Numbered from the stretch's first letter, positions 21,026-33,650 are shown. The stretch is 64,000 nucleotides of DNA from Catonia carolina (GCA_035578175.1 JAQMRL010000041.1:1050501-1114500); one strand, 5' to 3'. Made by a program: numbers and translations. The notes: generated by a model not told the origin, from the letters alone.

Positions 21026-21440
21026 TTAATCCCAAATACTTTCGGGATCTGGTTACTAATAAGAAAAAAAATTATTTAAAATGTTCAACAAATAGTAATT
21101 ATTTACAGATTTATTACTTATATTAATTATTACAGTTATAACTACTACAACATTACATTAACCTACTTCAGAGAAATTGATTACAAAATGTTGAAAACCA
21201 TAATCGAGACTTGAACGAAACTTACCTCAAAATAAATGTGGACGTTTACAATCAAAGCATTAATTAATTATCGCTTAGAGTTGAGCTCAATGATAATAAT
21301 AATAATCCACTATTTGCCTGTCACGAACGAAACTACTTCAAGACACAGGTTTTTAACACACTTCACAAATCTTTAGAATTTTCAGCAGCCACCTTTCTCC
21401 CCTGCTAGTTTTTTGCTGCCTTTTCCTTATCTTCCATTAC
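21026..21440 (+). mobile_element. R3 LTR-like repeat (diverged)
   Basis: CCCAAATACTTTCGGGATCTGG and the TTATTACTTATATTAATTATTAC-type A/T stretch match the left third of R3. The rest is poorly conserved, so the right boundary is a guess. Confidence 0.45.
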
Positions 21441-21494
21441 ACACAGTGATCATAAATAATATTGTATTTGTAAGTGAGTAGGAAAAAACAAACC

Positions 21495-21545
21495 AATGTA
21501 CTTACATGTGTGTTGGTTTATTTAACCAACATGTAAGTACCTTTT
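21495..21545. repeat. short stem-loop
   Basis: GTACTTACATG and GTTGGTT on the left pair with AACCAAC and ATGTAAGTAC on the right around a TATTT loop. The left arm has four extra bases. A second small palindrome (ACCTTTTTAATAAAAAGGT) follows. Function unknown. Confidence 0.5.
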
Positions 21546-21766
21546 TAATAAAAAGGTAATTTAAAATAGTTTTATTTACAACTCTTGACAATTTCTACAT
21601 TAGCACCGTTTGTGGACGTAAAATGTCTAGACGATATTTAATTTCACTTCATACTTTATTGATTATAATATGACCAATAATCACTCCTGATTTTGTCAGA
21701 AGTGATATCATTAATTACGACTTCGATTTTTCTTATTAGTTTATTGATATTACGTTACTTTGTTGC

Positions 21767-22290
21767 TTACCCTCTATCTTTGACAAATCCCCAAAGGAAG
21801 AAATCGAGTTGTGTAATAACACGGGAGCGAGGTGGCCAGGGTATCGTTCTGTTCGCCAATCCAACGTTCAGGAAATTTTCGCGCAGGTAATTTTGAACAT
21901 GTAGATCCCAATATGGAGGTGCGCCATCTTGTTGGTAGTAAATATTGGGTTTTCGATATTCAATTGGTGGCACTGCATTATCTTGTAGCGTATCAAGATA
22001 CAAAACACTATTTACTGTAGGCTCGGTAAAGAAGAACAGACCGATCACTTCGTATGCAGTCAACGCACGCCAAACATTAAACTTCAGGCTATCACATTTC
22101 CCTCTGAAACAAAATGAGAGTTTTCGCTACACCAAATACGACAGTTATGAACGTTAACGCAACCGCTAACATGGAAGGTAGCTTCGTCAAAGAGAACAAT
22201 TTTTTTAAACCATTATCTTCATCCACTTTATTTAGATTGTCGACAGCGAAATTTAAACGGTGTCGTTTATCGTCATCCGTAATTGTTACC
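21767..22290 (-). pseudogene. Tc3-like (Tc1/mariner superfamily) transposase, central to C-terminal part
   Basis: On the minus strand the order is RHRLNFAVDNLNK, a frameshift, DEATFHVSGCVNVHNCRIW (first catalytic Asp), stops near GNVIA, then VIGLFFFTEPTVNSVLYLDTL, YYQQDGAPPYW (second Asp) and a degraded SPDLTPLDFFLWG motif (SRVITQLDFFLWG; the Asp of LDFF is kept). I count 40 residues between the second and third Asp. All three acidic residues survive but frameshifts and stops disable the gene. Open frames on the plus strand here are antisense shadows. Confidence 0.8.
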
Positions 22291-22399
22291 ACAAACTCTA
22301 GTACCTACACTAATATTTGTAACAAAAATAGGCGTGTTACTGCACTATCTTATTTTCTATTCATCTATGAAATGTGCTCAATAATAAATTTATGACCAC

Positions 22400-23055
22400 C
22401 CTATTATCTCTCTAACGTACATGAAAATATAAACTTTTACAATTTTCCGTATTGTGTCCTCAAGTGAAGTGGGGCTGTGTTGTTGTTCGTAACGTACTAA
22501 GTTTTTGTTTTGAAATGAACACTTTGATTCGTTCCATCGATGTTTCTGTAAAAAGAATAGCCAGGTGGTCATCTGCAAACGCAAGGCTCTAGATCTTCAT
22601 ACTGTTTTCTTGATCCTCCAATTTGCACTTGGTTCTACAATAATTTCTTGGCAATTTCCATTTTTTTGTAGCAAAAATATCTATAGAGAATTAGCTTTTA
22701 TATAAATTATGAAACTTTATAAAAACGACGGTATTTTTCAAATGAGTAAAAATATTACCGCTAGCTACTCCTCTTGAAAAACAACATCTCATCAACTTTA
22801 GGAAAGACCAAAATATTCTTTGAAGTGATCGGATCATCGGGTCATTCGAAAAGGTTTTTTCAATGAGCTATAGGTTAAAATACTTCTATACGTTTAAAAA
22901 TTTCATCTAAGATACTGGAACATTGAATAAAGTGTTTATTGAATTAGGGTAAAGGATTGCGATGATTGAAGTGTGCTAAGTAGGAATTCTCGGAAATCTA
23001 AACTAGTAGAAACGTTTTCTTTTATTTTGATTCCTTCTACAATGTTCTCGATTGT
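22400..23055. other. no recognised feature
   Basis: A minus-strand frame at 22390-22584 (64 codons) is Gln/His-rich and adjoins the transposase pseudogene, but I cannot match it to that family. The remainder is AT-rich. Confidence 0.35.
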
Positions 23056-23762
23056 TTGGAGAAACTATCAGACCGCAGGTATAAAAACAGTTAGCGACTT
23101 TGTACAGGGTCCAATATGTCATTATAAGTTGCACAATATTAGTGCAGAGTTTGGCATAAGAAAATCGGCGCAAAAATCAAATATTATGACATTCAAAGAA
23201 GGATAGCCGGCTCGCCCAAAAAATATATTTGGCAGCCAAGCTATAGAACAAGTTTGGGATTTTAAATATTTGGGATACAGGATTTCCTATGATAAAGATG
23301 ATGACGTAAATGAAAAACTGGCAAAATTTAGCGCTGTACGCGGTTCTATTCGTAGACCAATATGAAAGAAAACGAGACAGCACACCCAAATAAAATTTTA
23401 TAGAGCAATGGCTGTATCACTCATAACATAGACTATGGGAGTGAAACATGGGTGTCATTACAGAGGAATGAATCTCGTATCCAGGCGGCTAAAATGAGAT
23501 TTTTGTGGGGAGTCAAATGCTGTACCTGGTTAGATAGAGTACGTAACGAGCTATACGCGCGGAGTTAAATGTTCAGTCACTATGTGAAACGTTTAGAATG
23601 TATAAGAGAAACTGGTCCAACCGTTTACTTTGCATGCCAGCTCACAGATTTCCTCTGCGAGCATGGTAATATAAATCTACAAAGAAGTGAGGCTTGGAAA
23701 GACCTAGAAAGAGATGAATGCCGGCCATTGATCCTAATCCTTGATAGATGATGATGATGACT
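23040..23762 (+). pseudogene. LINE reverse transcriptase C-terminal region ending in TGATGA repeats
   Basis: Frame-shifted translation gives LHNISAEFGIRKSAQKSNIMTF (palm/thumb region with the KS-K block), QAIEQVWDFKYLGYRISYDKD (FKYLGY motif), then KFYRAMAVSLIT, YGSETWVSLQRNESRIQAAKM and RFLWGVKCCTWLDRVRNEL. This is the conserved post-RT region of RTE/CR1-type endonuclease-RT proteins. The element ends in a short TGATGATGATGA run at 23748-23760, typical of LINEs that terminate in simple repeats. Multiple frameshifts and stops. Confidence 0.8.
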
Positions 23763-23764
23763 TT

Positions 23765-24058
23765 GTAGTGAGTTAGTCAATATTAGAATTGTAAATGGAA
23801 AATATTGTCGGGCCGTTTCGAATTAATCCGTTACAGACCAATTTTGAATTACCTTAATAGTGTGTGGGTGTACGAGTTTTAACAAGTGGTTGTGAACAGG
23901 TAAATCATTGTTTTTGTTGTAGAGTAACAGAATCTTATTTATAATCGAGTTTAAGTTTCTAGTTTTGTTATTAAATTTTAATTTTATTTGTTTTGGTGTA
24001 ATTTTAATAACAAATTATAATTTGTAAATTGTTTAATGAATATTTGTTATACGTTTAA
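23765..24058. other. no recognised feature
   Basis: AT-rich sequence. Nothing is recognised. Confidence 0.4.
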
Positions 24059-24059
24059 A

Positions 24060-24117
24060 GAAAGTCTGTTTATTATTTATCTTACCCAGTGCGAACCTAG
24101 GATTAGGTGTTACAATA
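24060..24117 (-). mobile_element. R3 left-end fragment
   Basis: In reverse: TGTAACACCTAATCCTAGGT, TCGCACTGGGTA and AATAATAAACAGACTTTC, matching the R3 left end at 28010. Confidence 0.65.
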
Positions 24118-27100
24118 TTATACCTATAGAAGAAACATAATTTCGGACATGAGTAGTTTCTACGTAAGGTTTACGTTGTATTTTGTGTTCCACGTTATTC
24201 GTGTCCTGTTTGTCATGTGTTCGATCGAAAGTTGGCTGTTTACCTGGAGAAGAAAATGAGAACAAACAAATTACTAAAGTGGTGCAGCATTCTATGTTAA
24301 TTTTATTTCTATTACACTATACCACCTCCCCTTCTTGAAACCAATCAAAGTCGTGGGTGGTGACGGCGGGGTGTATTGAAGTCACCTTCTAAAATAAAAC
24401 AATTATAATATTGTTTTGTTTCAACGCTGTGGAAAATTAATCCAAATTTCTGATATAGTTCGTTAGGAAGTTAGATAATTAATGATGAGTGAGGCAGTCA
24501 ATCATTCGGTCAGTCGATGTAGGCTTTTGCATTTACATAATTATATAGAGGGATGAGAATGCAATTTTATTTTCTTCTGGAAATAAAATTCCCTGATTTC
24601 TTAGCTGGAACTAGTTAAGTTTAGAACTATTTCATTGTAGTTGAAATTACAATTTACATATAAATTCCACGGCTGTGCACATATTAAGTGAACTCACTGT
24701 AGTTATGAATTTAGTTAATGGAACAACTGGCACAAAGGCTGCAAAGTAACCACGTAATGTCAATTCAGGTAGTGTTTCTACACGGTCTGTGTGGTCAGGT
24801 AAATTTAATTACCAGTTTAAAGTAAATTACCTCAAATGGTGCCACACAATGGATGCAGTTAGACTAAAGAGTGTTATACAGTATTATTAAAGGTACTATT
24901 ATTCTCCATTGTTTTACTAATACCTATTAACTTATCTTTCAACAAATAACTCCTTCTCACTTTGGATAATGAAGGAAATGGGAGTATGCATAGAGCAGCC
25001 GGACAAATGACGATAACTATATTCGTCATCCCTTTTATATCACATAATTCTTGCAAATAATCTGGTCGTTCCATTTCCACCATAATATTTTTACGCTTTA
25101 TATCCTGGTGAGATAATGGTAATACTGTCATGTTATCTATTAAGTGACCTTTAAGCATTAACAGTCATTTTGAGAGGCTGTTTTTATGTAATAAAATTTG
25201 ATAATACTAATGATAATTTTCATTCAACACCGCATTTGCGGGTCAAAAATTATTTCTTAAAAATCCTTCAAAATGTAAATATTTTGACGCGTGAATTGAC
25301 AAGTTATATGATGTAGTAGACCTGTTCGCGTCAATCCAGAGGCTTAACGCCTTTCGGACTACCTCCGTCACTACGAACGAATCAGATTCGTTACGAAACT
25401 TTTACTTAAATCCGTAATAAGAGAGAAATATTTCAATAGGCTTATCTTTTTTCTGGTAAAACGAAGATGACTAATTAATAACCCTTCTGGACTCGCGTCT
25501 GGCATTGAAACGCTACAACTCGCGTAAGGGCTTTTTGTTCCCAAATGGTATTGCCCTCCATCCTATTTTAACACTTCTTTTAATTTATAAAAACGTTTTA
25601 CATGTATTTTTTTAAATATTAATGCTTTTTTAAATTGTATGTGATTATTGAGTGAAATATTTTCATAAGTTTATTTTTAAAAAGTTAGAAAAGTTTTAGA
25701 CATAACTTATGTACTATTTTGATTCAATTGTTTCGAAAATTAATTTTGAATAATAAATGGTCAGATTAACAAATTTTATTGATATTGACTATCAGAATGA
25801 GAAGTTAAATGGAAATAATGCAGCACAGTAATTACCCTCCAATTACTTTTTTTGAAAATTGGATATAGTGCCAAGTATTAAATAAAAGATGTATGAATGT
25901 ACCTAGCGAGAAAGTTACATGTCCATATAGTGCCTTATTACCTCTAGAAAACAAACCATACGGTGCCTTATACTTCTCACTAAATTGGCTATTATTAATC
26001 GTAAGATAAAGTGTTTTATACCATTAGAAAAATCATGAAGAGTTAGACAATTACAAAAACAGAATTTCGGTACAAATGGACACGGCGCCTCTTAACTCTG
26101 GGTTACAGAAATTTATTTAATAAATTTATTTGCACGTATAAACGATGTGTTGTAATCGATTGCTTACATTTCAATAAATCAAAATTGACAATACTAATGA
26201 TAATTGCCGAAACAAGTACTAACAATCAAGTAATAACACAAGTAAACAAGTAATAACACAATCAGTTATGTTAAATTGTTTCAAACACTTAACAAAATCT
26301 AGCTCAGCATCTGTAACATAGCGACTAAAATTATTTTGTATGTACGCCTTACATAGTTGAATACTTGAATTTTTCTTTCATTCCGCAGTTTATTTCTTGA
26401 ACGTATGAATTCTTTACCATTCGGATCAAACCACGAGTATTGAATTTATCTCACCGCGAACACCGAAAACGGTAACTAAAGATGGAACAGCGAATATTAA
26501 ATCAGCGAATACTGAATACACGAATACGGAAAGGTGACTGTTCTGATAAAATTGCAATTTAAAACTGTTGAAAGTTTTCTAAATATTCATTTAAATAAAA
26601 ATTAATAAAGAACCTGAAAAGAACATTATTTAAATAAATTTATGGTTTGATATTTTAATTTAGCTCTAAAATATGTACTAGAAATCAATAACAAACATTA
26701 ATTTACTGCAGATGTGTAGTTTTCCCTTTTCTTTTAAAAATAGAAAACCTAGTTGGAAAAAGTATAATTTTCTTTGTTATCATTTGGCTTACCGCCCGGA
26801 CAGGAGGAAATTGGCTCTTGTGCAAAAAAGGACCTTGTACAACCTCATTGATTCAAGCTATACTACTTCTAAATGGCCAAAGACTCGCAAAAAGCAGCAC
26901 TTGTAAATTGCTAAAAGTAAATATCATTGTGGCGATTGTTTTTATTTCTATCGCTTTTCTTCTTTCATTCAAGATTCATTATTATAAGAAGAAAAAACAA
27001 CCGAAACATAACACAAACATACGAACAATAACAATTTAATCTCAATATTTTTATAAACCAATTCAATTAATAATACATCAGATTTCTATCAACTTTTTTC

Positions 27101-28009
27101 AGATACCTATTTCATATTACCTACGGATACCTACTTAAAAATTGTGTTATTATTTTCGTTGTATTTGAACATTTAAAAATAATAATAAATATTTTTGCTT
27201 ACGCGGAAAAATAAAAAAAACAAATCATTTTTTAGATTTTAACATTCATACACAGTCTGCTAATAATTTTTTTTCAATTCTTACTTTGGCAAGAGAAAAG
27301 TTTTTGAATTTACGAACGCAAATTGCACTTAATTTTTGTCTGTTTGAGTTATACAATGAAGTTTTGACAGTCGGTTGCCAATCAGCAATGAAATGACACA
27401 AATAAAATTTTGGCACTTGGTTTACAAACACGTGACATCATCCAATTATTGTTATAATAATTAATTATACTGTTCACTCGTAATAGTAGTGTTTAAAAAC
27501 TGTTAATATCTAAAATATTTGTAGAATTTTGACGAGTATTTTATAGCCTATCTTGAAATTTCTTTCATAGTTTGTATAGGTCCCGGCAAATATAGCTGGC
27601 ACCAAGTAGAGCCAGTCAAATTGAGCAGCAATTTTGATTGAATCCGTTTGTTATTCAATATTGATGTTGTACATTGTTTATGCACCCCATAGCATATTCT
27701 ATATGTCTAGATAGGTTTGAGTACGGATTTGTATATTCCCAATTTGTTATCGAGAAATAACTTTGGAATTTTCCTAAAATTTAGGACTTACCTACTTTTA
27801 AAAAGTTGTTATTCAATTATGTTCTTTTAAGCCAAATGTTGTTTAGGTAATGAGCCGTATTTTTTAGTAACTGTACTGCCCAATTCGGCTAAATTACGAG
27901 TATTGAGATTAAAGCACTACCTTGAAGAACTCTTGTTGAACAGAAAGCAACAGATCTTTTGCAAATGTTATTGATAAAATTTTTAGTTAACACAAGATCA
28001 GCAAAATAT
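24118..28009. other. repeat-poor stretch of 3.9 kb without recognised gene
   Basis: The longest part of the window in which I see no mobile-element family. Candidate frames: 24874-25158 minus (94 codons, no recognised motif), 26712-26906 plus and 26818-27039 plus. The last encodes a hydrophobic segment (IIVAIVFISIAFLLSF) followed by lysines; it overlaps the previous frame and has no supporting context. A less AT-rich patch at 25320-25400 contains CGTTACGAA/TTCGTAG-type words. It could be intron or intergenic host DNA, or old elements beyond recognition. Confidence 0.4.
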
Positions 28010-28640
28010 TGTAACACCTAAACCTATGTTTGATCAGGATCTGGGTATTGTAAATATTAAACAGACTTTTAACAAACTTTAAAATTATAACCATTAATTA
28101 TTCATTTACACATTAATGATTTAACTTATTCTACTAATAAATACTACAGTTAGATTACATAAAATAAATCAACTAAAAAATTTAAGCGTAAACCAAACTT
28201 GACCAACAATAGAATGCTGTTGTTTAAGAACCAAAACAATCTATTTGCCCGCCACAACCACTTGTTACCACCCGTACGCACACTATTAACGTACTTTGAA
28301 ACCGGTCCCACTCTCCATTCATGAATCAGGAATTGACTGACCCACATAAAGGCGCTAACTGTTTTTTTTATCTGCGGTCTGAGAGTTAATCCTTCGAACA
28401 ATTATGAGATATTTCTGTTAATTTATTATTCTACTATTCTCAAACCCCGTAGAAGGAATCAAAATAAAAAACATTTTTACTACGTATTTTAGATTTCTTA
28501 GAATTTCTATTCAAAATATCTCATTCATTGCAATCTACTATACTTGTTTAACACATTCCATCCCCACGCAATACACAATTTCTTACATTAAAAAACGTAT
28601 TGCATAAACTCTTTCATGAATAATGTTATAATATTATTTT
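28010..28640 (+). mobile_element. R3 LTR-like repeat
   Basis: Starts TGTAACACCTAAACCTATGT and GATCAGGATCTGGGTA; later ACTATTAACGTACTTTGAAA (shared with 53090-53400) and CATTCATTGCAATCTACTAT plus ACACATTCCATCCCCACGCA (shared with 62940-63520). The ordered blocks across three copies define a repeat of about 600 bp. An AATAT on each side could be a 5-bp TSD if the right end is ...ATGTTAT near 28631. No coding sequence. It looks like a solo LTR. Confidence 0.55.
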
Positions 28641-28644
28641 CTTA

Positions 28645-29220
28645 CGTAACTAGCATTCTAGGTAACTTGACATTTCCTTAGTTCCGTAAACTTGGAGTTT
28701 GTGTGCTTTGACTGTTATATAAGTTTAGTTACTTGTATTTTAGTTTTCAGAATTCTAATAAAAACAGAATTCTAATAGGAGTTGATAGTTTAGACAGCTT
28801 TAGGCCACATTGTATAAAGCTCTAATGCAGTGAAGATTAATGGCCAAATGAATCAGAACTCTTGGCTCTTTCTCAGGCAATCTCCTCCTCCAGCCACTTC
28901 ACTAACATACACAGCGCTCAGTAATCATCAGTAGTTAACTTGATAATAGACTACATGTGTGTGCATGCACGCTTCTGTATCGGAGTTAATTAACGTTCCG
29001 TCGTATGGCCAATACGATAGGTTAGAAATAATTCAGTCCGTAGTTGTTTAACATTGCCAAACAAAAGTCTTGTTACACGATTTGTTTAACCAGTAATATG
29101 TTTAAAGTTTTTTTACTGAAATAAATATTCATTAAAAATCTTTTAGGTGGACGATGTTTGTTCATAGAACTTTTCCGATAAAAAATAGTGTTATTTTTTA
29201 GTTATTTTATTAGATTTAAC
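28645..29220. other. no recognised feature
   Basis: AT-rich sequence. Nothing is recognised. Confidence 0.4.
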
Positions 29221-29224
29221 TTTT

Positions 29225-29575
29225 TCTGGCCCTATATAAATGAATATAGAAGGAAATTATTGTTTTTATTTCGATCTTTTACCGGTAATACAAGGTAAAC
29301 AGGGTAATACAAGGTAATTTCAAGGCCCCTGAACCTAAAAATATATTTCTAGCAATTGATGTGTGTGTGTTTGTTTGTATCTGCGTGAACAAAATATTTA
29401 AAGAACGGAGTGTTGTAGGAAGTTGAAACTTAAAAACCTTAGTTAGCTACCATAAGTGCACCCGACAGTAACATTTTCATAAAAATCACAAAAACGGTGA
29501 ACTGGAAGTGATAGTTTATTCGTGTAATTTTTCAATTTTTTTCACTAATTTTTTTACACTTTAGAAGATAGAGTA
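29225..29575 (+). mobile_element. R2 element, left half
   Basis: Has TATATAAATGAATATAGAAGG, the GACCCCTGAACC-like block, a GT tract (29362-29372), GTGAACAAAATATTTAAAGAACGG, GAAGTTGAAACTTA, GTTTATTCGTGTAATTTTTC. The internal units and right end are absent. Confidence 0.7.
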
Positions 29576-29579
29576 AGCA

Positions 29580-30050
29580 CCACATCACCCATCAAACAAA
29601 ATTCAAAACTCACGTGGTAGGCAGCTTTCACACTAGGTGTGCAACACAATTCGAATAACCGACTTAACCAATTAGTTTTTAATCTTCTGACTCATAAAGT
29701 TTTCTTAGAAACATTCGTACCTGCGCGATGTGTCAGTTCTAACCAATTAGTCTAATGCACAAAGTTAGATATAGTGGGAAGTGAGATGGGAAAAATGAGA
29801 CAAAAGTTTGGCGTCTGCTAGTAGTTTTTGGATCCATTCATAAAATATGTATTGGCGTGACAGTCGCTTTAAAATTTAAATCCTAGGCGTTGTACAGACG
29901 AAGTACATTAATTTCGTAATAGCAAATGTGACCATGATTGTTGGGAGATTTTTCAAGTTTTATGTGAAATAAAATTTTGTTTGGTAAATGAGTGTTTTCT
30001 TCCCAAAAGGATAGGGAACGTCATTTCTTCTGTTTTCCGAGAAAAAACCT
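29580..30050. other. no recognised feature
   Basis: AT-rich sequence. Nothing is recognised. Confidence 0.4.
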
Positions 30051-30207
30051 GTTAAGTTTTTTTTCTTTTTTTAACGTCCGACTCTTCTGCAATTACTGCT
30101 AATGCAGACCGTGATGGATGAAATGATTTTTTGTAACGTATGAAATATGCCATGCCTGAATGGGATTCGAACCCAAGACCACATGATGAGAGGCGAGCAC
30201 GTTAAGT
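30051..30207 (-). mobile_element. tRNA-SINE (F1), slightly 5'-truncated
   Basis: In reverse it carries the whole F1 body and the B box (GGATTCGAACC at about 30164-30174) but stops within the head at GAGGCGAGCAC. Flanking GTTAAGT at 30051-30057 and 30201-30207 may be a short TSD, although GTTA also occurs in the SINE itself, so microhomology at the truncation is an alternative. Confidence 0.85.
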
Positions 30208-31090
30208 ATTAATACGATAAGTAAATATGTGTAAGCCGAAATAAATTTTGTTTGTTTTTAGGTTAAAGGATTGAGTAAACATGAAATGTATGAATTGCCT
30301 TTTTTTAATTATTGTAGGCTACACATTCTCTGATGTTTTAGTTAGCGTGGTATACTAATAGTTAGTTTCACATCAGATCAGTTAATAAGAAAGAAAACCA
30401 GTAAAATGGCACTTAAGCTACGATCACCTAAAGGAGAGATGTTGGGAGGCCACGCAAAACATGGCAATAATTCAATTTTTTGTCACTGTTGTGAGTCGGA
30501 ATAGGCGGAAGCGTAATCCTTGGTTGTGAGAAGAAGAAAAGAAATAAATAAAGATAGGGCAAAAAGAAGTCCAAAGCTGTTTATGTTGTTTCATCCAAAA
30601 ATAAGAGCATCTGTTGCGAATATTTGACGAAAATCAAATAAACTGAATTTTTCAAAGCGCTATTACGGTAGATACCTTCGTAGTTTTTCATTAATTTTTC
30701 TTAAAATCAGTTTATAAACTTTCAACAGAGTCCAAATATTGATGGAAACGTTAATGCAATAAAATTTACTGTAAAAATAAATCTTTAGTGAATTATTTTA
30801 CAGATATAACTTCTCAAAATGTAATTCCGAACAGTGGAAAGTTACCTGTTGAAAAGTTAATTTCGTTGATGACTTGACAAAGTAGTTGTAAATTGAATTT
30901 GTCGTTAAACATTCACGTCAGTATATTTGTGTATTCATATGGTTAAGTCATTTGTTTATAAAAGACCTTTGCTTCAAAATTACTCATACATTCTGTATGT
31001 GTATTCCATTAGCGCTTCGATCAACTCTACCTCGGTTAACAACAATTTTATACATAACAGTTCTTTCTCTTTCCTCTGGAAAGATATTTC
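30208..31090. other. no recognised feature
   Basis: About 0.9 kb. A frame near 30406 (MALKLRSPKGEMLGG...) soon meets stops and is not recognised. Nothing else. Confidence 0.4.
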
Positions 31091-31094
31091 AGTT

Positions 31095-31372
31095 TTACTT
31101 TCTCTTGCCCTGTAGGAATATATAGAGAAATAAATGTGGGTGCTCACTCGTCTCTGTGCTTGTGTGTGAACAAAGTATCTCAAAAAACAGAACAGCGTAC
31201 GAAGTTGAAACTTAGAACGTAAGTTAAGTACCACTAAGGGACCAGACACGAAAATTTTCATCAAAATCGGTCAACTGGAAGTAGCTTTTTTTTAATTATT
31301 CACTTTTTTACGATTTTCTCAAAAACGGTATCTAAAATATGTTTTAAAAATCGCCTCATTTTCTACATTATC
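31095..31372 (+). mobile_element. R2 element, left half with terminal motif
   Basis: Begins with the R2 terminal motif TTTTACTTTCTCTTGCC (31094-31110), then TATATAGAG, a reduced GT tract, GTGAACAAAGTATCTC, GAAGTTGAAACTTAG and TTTTACGATTTTCTC. The 94-codon minus-strand frame (30980-31264) is an antisense by-product. Confidence 0.7.
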
Positions 31373-31374
31373 AA

Positions 31375-31845
31375 AAACCATAACAAACCACCATTTTTGA
31401 CACTTCATTAATAATTCCCCTAAAATTTCATCACAATTTTATTTCATGGCATGAGCCGAAACCCGGACGATATGTTTGGCTAGTTGTTACACCTAACGAA
31501 GCATTTCAGAAACTATGATTATATGAACTTGTTTTTACTTTTTGAAGAAGATTCATCACCCGAAGTATTTCGTTTCTTCGAGAATCATCCTCTATGTATG
31601 CACGAGAAATACTTTTTTAATCAATAGGACAACGAATTAACGATTCAGCTTTTTTTGCTGATAAAGGGGTAGTGTAAAATTTAAAAATTTTCTTATATAA
31701 TACGTACTTGAATGGCCCCAAAAGAAAATACTTGTAAATTTTAGCTCTTAATGGTGATGGTGGCGTTATGGAATCAGTAATAAGTGAGTCAGTAATTCAG
31801 CTTGATCTGTGACAAAATATAGGAGATAATCTTAGCTATAAATAA
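31375..31845. other. no recognised feature
   Basis: AT-rich sequence. Nothing is recognised. Confidence 0.4.
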
Positions 31846-31846
31846 G

Positions 31847-32424
31847 CAGTAAAATTCAGTTATAATGAAGTCGGTTGTGACGTAAATTCGGTAATAACCT
31901 ATGAAAATAGAAAATTTGGTTGGTTTTATACCTATGTTATTAACACATTGTAAAGTTGCATATAACGAAAATGGAATCCGGTTTTAAAGAACGAATCACC
32001 TTCTTTGTAGTAATAATAACAGAAAACCATGTTCTATGGGAAATGAGATACAAAAAGTTTTGCGAAATGTATATCTTCAATATATTACTGTTCAGGTACT
32101 TCTACGGTAAAAAGGCTAATGTTCGGGAGTTATTGGTGAATTGCAGTGTTATCTTAACTGCCTCAGCCAAAACCTGCCCGTTTTCAAACTCGTGACATTT
32201 GTTATGCCTAGAACACCTGAAAATGTCGGTAATCGTTCAGCCTCGGATGTGGTGTAAAAGATTTTTATTCGATATTTATTACTTAAATTAAATATTTAGA
32301 CTAATATTCGTTATTCCAATATTTGGTTGGGAAAGTAATTACATAGATATTGCGGCGTGTAGGCTCATTCGGTTATAACGAACAAATTACGCCCTTTGAA
32401 TTTCGTTACAAGTAAATTTTACTG
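31847..32424. mobile_element. possible pogo-like MITE (578 bp)
   Basis: The left end CAGTAAAATTCAGTTATAAT and the complement of the right end, CAGTAAAATTTACTTGTAAC, match over most of about 25 bp including a following GAA. CAGT...ACTG termini and a GTTATAACGA motif (32383-32392) fit pogo/Tigger elements. The right end is followed by TA; the left is preceded by TAAG, so the TA duplication is imperfect. The 79-codon frame at 31956-32195 has no recognised motif. Confidence 0.45.
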
Positions 32425-32499
32425 TATAAGCTAAGCATCACCTATTTAACATTTAATTTAAACATTAATTTAATTTAATTTACACATAATTTAAACATT

Positions 32500-32830
32500 T
32501 AATTTTTTTCATCAGTTTTTCGACTGGTTTGATGCAGTTCTCCAAGCTGTTCTATCGACTGCTTAAGATATGCCCCACTAACCTATCCCTTCTTTTGGTT
32601 AGATGTTTCCACATACTTCTTTCATCCACTCGTCTTAGAATCTCTAAATTACTCATTTTGTCTACCCACCTAATCTTTAACATTTTCCTATAACACTACA
32701 TTTCAAAAGCTTCTATCCTCTTCCTTTCTACAGCTCCTATCACCCACTTTTACTCCCGTATAATCCTACTCTCCTAACATAGTGTTTTAAGACATTTTTC
32801 ATCACTTACTAACTTGTTATTTTTTCATCA
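32500..32830 (-). pseudogene. LINE 3' end, copy 1
   Basis: Minus-strand translation gives EAFEM*CYRKMLKIRWVDKMS, NLEILRRVDERSMWKHLTK and RRDRLVGHILSS. This is the conserved C-terminal block of a widespread arthropod LINE protein (CYRRMLKIxWxDxxxN...GHIxR). The 3' untranslated end GCATCAAACCAGTCGAAAAA follows. One nonsense codon lies inside the block. A second copy is at 56595-56965. Confidence 0.8.
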
Positions 32831-32834
32831 CCTA

Positions 32835-33225
32835 CTAGCTTGTTCAAAGATTTAATATTGGTAATTGAGACACAGTGAGTAAAATGGTAACTGTGAAGGT
32901 CTAAATTGGCAATTGTGATTAAAGTAAATGTGCAAGACTACGACACGTGGATCCGTAATATGCATAAATGCATAATACAGTTAGTTATAAATTCATATGG
33001 TAAGGTGTTCGTAATTAAACATAAAGGTCGTACATTCGGTTACCACGGTTGCACTATTAAATCGATGCATTGACGTAGTTGTTCCTTTATTCAATATTCG
33101 GTACGGAAAATTGTAATAGTATCCAAAGTCACAGGCAGTTAAACTACTTGAAATAAATATAATGCAGTACTACTTTCTACTTATTTGTTCGATGTTTTGA
33201 TGTTGCATCCATAACATAATAATGC
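32835..33225. other. no recognised feature
   Basis: AT-rich sequence. Nothing is recognised. Confidence 0.4.
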
Positions 33226-33229
33226 AACG

Positions 33230-33650
33230 TGTATGCTGGGTTCTTTCAGGACCATGTATTTCTAAATAAAAGAACTTCCTTTTAAATTTATAACAAACAT
33301 TTATTTACAAATTAGCTACTTACATTAATTTTTACAATTCCAATAAAATTAAAATAAACAACTTAACTTAAACAGACTAAATTTAATAGAAAATATATTA
33401 AAAACTTCAGTCTTAAACAAAATTTAACTAAATAAAAACATGGCTATTTACGATCAAAGAAACAATTTTCACTTCTTAGAAACCGATAACAATTTTTCGC
33501 TGACAGCCCGTCACGTAGAACCTGCTTCAGTACGCTGCGTATTGTGCACAAACTGGTTTTTAACCAACTTACCTCACTGTTCAAAACCACTCTGACTTTT
33601 ACTTAAGAAGTAGGTTTATAGAAAATAAACAGAACTTTGTCAAAAAATAA
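33230..33650 (+). mobile_element. R3 LTR-like repeat (diverged)
   Basis: GTATGCTGGGTTCTTTCAGG, ATAACAAACATTTATTTACA and a downstream run of short A/T blocks with CTTAACTTAAAC match R3 in order. Boundaries are approximate. Confidence 0.45.

Noticed and set aside
24874..25158. 94-codon minus-strand frame as a host exon
   Set aside because: No recognisable domain; I could not support splice sites or conservation from sequence alone.
26818..27039. Small putative membrane protein with one hydrophobic helix
   Set aside because: It overlaps another frame, lies in AT-rich DNA where hydrophobic runs occur by chance, and has no supporting context.
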